Source of the DNA: Escallonia rubra
Lineage: Eukaryota > Streptophyta > Magnoliopsida > Escalloniales > Escalloniaceae
Direction: 5' to 3'
Length of the DNA: 64,000 nt
Assembly: GCA_033065855.1 (NCBI GenBank)
Contig: JAVXUO010000884.1
Span: forward strand, 558,001 to 622,000
The notes below the pieces were generated by a model. It was given only the letters and a program-made list of their open reading frames with translations, was not told the DNA's origin and ran no database searches. A program made the position numbers and the translations under genes. This document shows, one piece after another, positions 59,620 through 64,000 of this stretch (position 1 is the first letter of the stretch; each line of letters starts with the position of its first letter).

Positions 59620-59930
59620 ACAAGAAAACCAGCTTATGCCTACGGTACAGTACCGTAGGTATAGGTGCCATGTCCCGTAGGCATAGCCTATCCCTACGGT
59701 ACTATACCGTAGCCAGAAGTGGCGATGCCCTAGATCTATGCCTACGGGAGTTGAAGGTTATGCCTACGGTTATACCGTAGCCCACTTATTCTCAGCTATG
59801 CCTACGGTACTACCGTAGGCATAGCTGTATTCTTATTTTTATAGCTATGCCTACGGTACTACTGTAGGCATAGCTGTATTCTTATTTTTATTCCCAACCT
59901 ATGCCTACGGTACATACCGTAGGCATAGCT
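59620..59930. repeat. ATGCCTACGGTA subterminal repeats of the third CACTA
   Basis: About ten copies of CCTACGGTA / TACCGTAGG, many paired as perfect inverted repeats. Confidence 0.88.
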
Positions 59931-62621
59931 CCTTATTTGTCAAAAAAAATATTTACAAAATCATTTCCATGCTATCATTACACCCCTGCCAAGCACCAAC
60001 TTATAGTGGAACATCATCTTTAAAGCACTTAAATGCAAACACACAGAAACCAACTTCAAAAGAAATAGAAACGAAAGAAAGTAATCATTCAAATGATCAC
60101 CACAGTTGAAGTACTGCAAACAATAAACACAAGAAAGTTGATACTGATGGCGATTGTAAACTACACTACCTTCCAACATTAATAATCTCAATGAACCCCA
60201 ACCAATTTTGTATGAGGTTAACATAAACTAAGAAGCCTTTGCTTCAAGGTGTTATTCTAAGAATTGAATTTCTTTTACATACGTACATAAGAAATTTTTG
60301 CCACCCCCCCACCCCAGTGAATATAACATACAAGGTATTTTTGAATGCTCCCTTAGCATCATCCATGGCATGCTTGTTGCTCCAAAGTTCTATCATGCAT
60401 TTAATTCAAGGAAAAAGCTTATCCTTTGCATCTTGAACAACCTTTAGAGAGCTTTAACCCCCTAAAATCATAAATAGATAGTTTAGTAATACGCGCGCGC
60501 ACACACAGAGAGACTACTAATGCAAGGGAAACAAGTAACTACAAATTCATAGTCCTATTTGTTACATACCTTATGACAGTTGGATTCGCACAGCCATAGT
60601 GGTATGGGCTTCCTTGAGCTATGATGCTGCCACATCATCACCCTTAGTGACTAGATGAAGATCTACAACCAACCTGTAATTAGCATATGTGCTATTCAAG
60701 ATTTTGCATTCTTCTAATATCACAACCCAACAATGACAAACTTCTGATCAAACAAAGGGATATATGTTACAATGAACCACAAAATGCATCACGATATAAA
60801 TCTCAGCTGGTAACATGTCAACGGAGCGAGAAGAGGAGCATTCCGTTTGTCAGGGCTGTTTGTGCCATAGCAGCTAAATGGAGGTGGGGCCGGTGAAATT
60901 CTTGTTTATTCAACGACCTTTTGGCGTACTAAAACCAATCTGCATCACAAAAGAAATACCAATGTAGCAGTTTTTAAAGTGCTTTGGATGTACATAACTG
61001 TCTACTGATGCACTGCGGCATTATCAGCCACCAAGATTTTAAACCGTAAGGAAATAGAGAGAGAAAGTGGGAAAGTGAAATATATACCACTAAAGGAAGG
61101 ATATCATATCCATCTTTGAAAACAACAAAAAGGCTATCCAAATATAGCCTAAGAATTTCCACTGAGTCTGCATCTTGCCCCAAGAAGTCAACACCAAAGG
61201 CGCACCAAATTGATATTTTACAAGCAAATCATCCATCAACACCTGATCAACTATCATTATTTAACAACAGTGTGTACCACTGTACCCTCATCCCTTCTCA
61301 AAACTGGAGACAAGCAGAATAGTATATTAGCATATTTGCACAAAATTGGCTTGACCTACAGCCTCACGCTTGGCAGCTCAAGGTCTTCACCACTGGACAA
61401 AGCAATGGCTCCCAGAGTGGCCAAAGAACTGTCAAAGATTATTGATTTGACTTGTATCTTCCTTGCACAGTCCAAACCTATAAATCACTATAAGTATCAT
61501 ATTTTCATACTTTAGACCAGCTTTTGATAATCCATATTGATAATTTACTTTCAGTTGTGAATAAGAAACTTAGAAGCTGCTATTTGTGATCCTCTTTTTT
61601 CAATCCAATAGACTCAACCCCAACACAGATTCTCTATGGCTGGCAGTTTAATCGGCACTCTCTACTCAAAGATTAATGTAGGTATAGGCTAAGGATCTTG
61701 AGCATTCTATAGACGTCTTAGAGAGTGACATCACCATTGCTTTTCCTTAACAATAATTTCACAAGAAGAGTCTGGCAGAGAGCTTGACCAACTGAGGTTA
61801 AGCCAATAATTTGAGAATGCTCAATTTCTCAACAATAACATGACTGGATCTAAATTGAAAGTGAAGTATCTGCTACAACAGTCAAACATTATTACCTCCA
61901 TTTATTACAACATCAGCGCGACAATAATTTGAGAAGAATTACAGATAAAAAGAGTATATTTGTTTGCTATTGCCAACAATGATATAGGCCAAGTGTCTCG
62001 GTAAAGCATGTATGTGGTTGCAACATCAAAATGAACAGAAAATTGTGAGTAGCTGTTAATCACGCTGAGTTTTGACGCTTTTTAGTGCTAAATCAGTGTA
62101 AGCATTTGTATCGTATTGTTTCAACTTACTTGTTTGTTCACGATTATACATTTCGTCCTTTATTTTTTAATTAAGTAACAATCATTGCCATGGTAATAAG
62201 AAAGAGAAAAGGAAAAAAGAAAGAGGTCTCACTTTACCACAATCTTGTTAAAAAACGGACGATATTGGTTATGCAAGTTCAGACTTCAGAAAGTACAAGG
62301 AAATCCTAAATGTGCTTATGTAGTAACTGCTCAGCCCCAGGTCTACAAACAATCAGTCTGCCCATATTCCCCTTGGGCTAATTGTCTTTGATCCTAACCT
62401 GTTTAATCTAATCTAACGCTACAAAGCATCTCTTGCATACTTTCCAAATGGTACACCGTGCAGTTTTCTCAGCAATGAGTGCACACTGTAACATCCAATC
62501 CTCTGGTGCCTAAGCATCCCAATAAGCAAGTATATTCAGAAATCAGAGTATGCCGCTCAAGGATGCATTGGACAATATAATGCATAACAACAAAAATTTC
62601 AACTCAGCAATTGTAACAACA

Positions 62622-62712
62622 AAAATTTCAACAAGACAAGGATTTTACATATTAACAATTGCCTACTCTGCAATTGTAACAACAAGACAAGGATTTTACA
62701 TATTAACAATTG
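62622..62712. repeat. Short tandem duplication of an ACAAGACAAGG unit
   Basis: ACAAGACAAGGATTTTACAT and the ATTAACAATTGC that follows it occur twice, separated by CTACTCTGCAATTGTAACA. Confidence 0.85.
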
Positions 62713-62934
62713 CATAATTGATATATGTTAATGGTTGAAATTCAATAGTCATGGTGGTATACATAGATAGCATGCATGTATAACTCTCAATGACTTAAGA
62801 AAGAAGAGGGCAGATTATAAGTTTGCAAATTAATGGGGAAGCTATCACGTAGTACAACACTGAAAGTAGTAAAATTCTAAGCTAATAGTCACCTACATAT
62901 TTCACGAAACTCATTATCAGATTTTTTAGGTACC

Positions 62935-63160
62935 AAATTGTTGCCAAACCCAATCTAAGACCTTAATCAGATTAAAGGCATTAATCAGATTGCAGCCAAA
63001 TTGCTGCCAAAACCAATCTAAGACCGTAACCAAATTGCTGCCAAAACCAATCTAAGACCTTAATCAGATTTTTTAGGTACCATAATCAGATTAAAGGCAT
63101 AAAAGAGAGAGGGAGAGAACAGATAACAAACTAAGAACCTAAATTGCTGCCAAAACCAAT
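62935..63160. repeat. Short interspersed-tandem block, TTGCTGCCAAAACCAATCTAA
   Basis: At least four copies of GCTGCCAAA(A)CCAATCTAA mixed with TAATCAGATTAAAGGCAT units. Confidence 0.8.
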
Positions 63161-64000
63161 CTAATAATCCAATTGTTTAGAGAAAAATTTTCAAGGAAAT
63201 TATTAAATTAGAGACACAGAGATGAAGAAAGTAAAATTATAACTCCTTACCTTATCACTTGTGCAGCATGAGACTTCTAGAAGTGAAATCTGAAAAGTAA
63301 AGCCCTAATTAAGCTTATCTTTGGTGAAGTTTCGGTTAACCTTGACTTTAGACTTCTAATATAGTAATTGCTACAATTACTAAACCATCCCCCTCCTAAT
63401 CTGATATCCTTTCAACTCTCTACATCTTCTCTTCTCCCCTTGTGCCCGCATCTCTCTGCCTTTTCTTCTTCCTCCGAGCCCTTATTCTACCATTCCCCTG
63501 GTATTCAAATCTCTTCTCTTTTTCCTTTCTTTTCAGACAAAGCGTCTTAAATTTTCTTCTTCTCCTATTTTCACCTAATCAGTAGGCATAAATTTTTGAA
63601 GAATCTAAAAGCAAATCCTGGAAGCATCTTCTGTGTGCTAATTCTGAAGACTTTCAAGAGCATGTATTATGATATATCTAACCATTATTGATCGGGAGGA
63701 GCAAAAAGATGGTTGAGAGGAGTGGAGAGCAAAAACAAAATGAATCGATAGCAAGAAAGATGAGGAGAATTGAAACCTGGTGGATAGTTACGGCGGCGAT
63801 GGGCGGGGCTGGAAGGTGCGAACAGATGCGAAGAGATCCATTTTGAGATTGCAATTCAGGATATCAAGATATAAAAAGCTTCTTTACTCTAATTTGGGTT
63901 ATAAGGCGACGGTAGTGCTTTTACCGTTGGTACACATGCGCATATACTGACGGTGCCGAGAGCACCGTTGGCATTTTCGTGGGGCCATCTCATATTTGTT

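Larger units (their letters stand above)
59941..63900. other. Long non-coding stretch; no gene recognised
   Basis: AT-rich DNA. No open frame exceeds 101 codons and none shows a domain. It holds a tandem duplication of about 60 bp (62622-62712, ACAAGACAAGGATTTTACAT twice), a short repeat block (62935-63160) of ATTGCTGCCAAAACCAATC units, and a CT-rich segment (63380-63540). It could be interior of the third CACTA element or introns and UTR of a host transcript. Confidence 0.5.
59616..64000 (+). mobile_element. Third CACTA element, left end (right end not seen)
   Basis: Starts CACTACAAGAAAACC, only 29 bp after copy 2 ends. Subterminal repeats are different: CTATGCCTACGGTA and TACCGTAGGCATAG in both orientations through 59930. 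No transposase gene follows. The extent to the window end is an assumption; the right terminus may lie beyond it. Confidence 0.65.

Overview
This window is nuclear DNA of a flowering plant, probably a eudicot. The evidence is plant TE families throughout: Tekay/Del-type and Tat/Ogre-type Ty3-gypsy elements, En/Spm CACTA elements with plant-specific transposase domains, a TRIM, and an Au-like SINE. There is also one intact plant F-box/LRR gene and AT-rich intergenic DNA. The species is not determinable from the sequence alone. I see one confident host gene (9199-10791, minus strand); nearly everything else is transposon sequence, mostly decayed and deeply nested.

Layout. 1-5130: a decayed Tat-lineage gypsy element, with pol on the minus strand and a plant-mobile-domain (PMD) reading frame in antisense downstream of it. 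5131-7200: a truncated LTR containing a complete 499-bp TRIM (TSD TAAAG). 7254-7661: a CACTA-like end. 7662-11789: a host island with the F-box/LRR gene. 11790-41799: a Tekay-type chromovirus on the minus strand, about 10.3 kb by subtraction, blown up to 30 kb by nested insertions. Its order on the plus strand is truncated 3' LTR, PPT, integrase with chromodomain, [solo LTR 15136-25887], RNase H/RT, [hAT 26822-28040], RT/protease, gag, Met-tRNA PBS, 5' LTR. That 5' LTR is itself split by a non-autonomous LTR element (33629-41325), which contains a 3.4-kb solo LTR (34448-37853).

The solo LTR at 15136-25887 contains a 9.1-kb CACTA element (15809-24916). Inside that is a 975-bp hAT element (16817-17791) carrying an antisense fragment of a carotenoid cleavage dioxygenase 4 (CCD4) gene. 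This gives a four-deep nest, each level bounded by target-site duplications except the outermost, which is truncated.

41800-about 47600: an internally deleted Tat/Ogre-type gypsy element (gag, protease, integrase C-terminus, long LTR with a 92-bp tandem array). 48668-48936: a SINE with a perfect 15-bp TSD. 51056-59586: a second, inverted copy of the same CACTA family, truncated at its 3' end but keeping more of tnp2. 59616 onward: the 5' end of a third CACTA with different subterminal repeats, running toward or past the window end.

The items most worth following up are the CCD4-carrying hAT, the conserved repeat-and-hairpin leader shared by both CACTA copies, the antisense PMD frame, and the shared GTCGCTAAA motif found in both CACTA ends and LTR ends.
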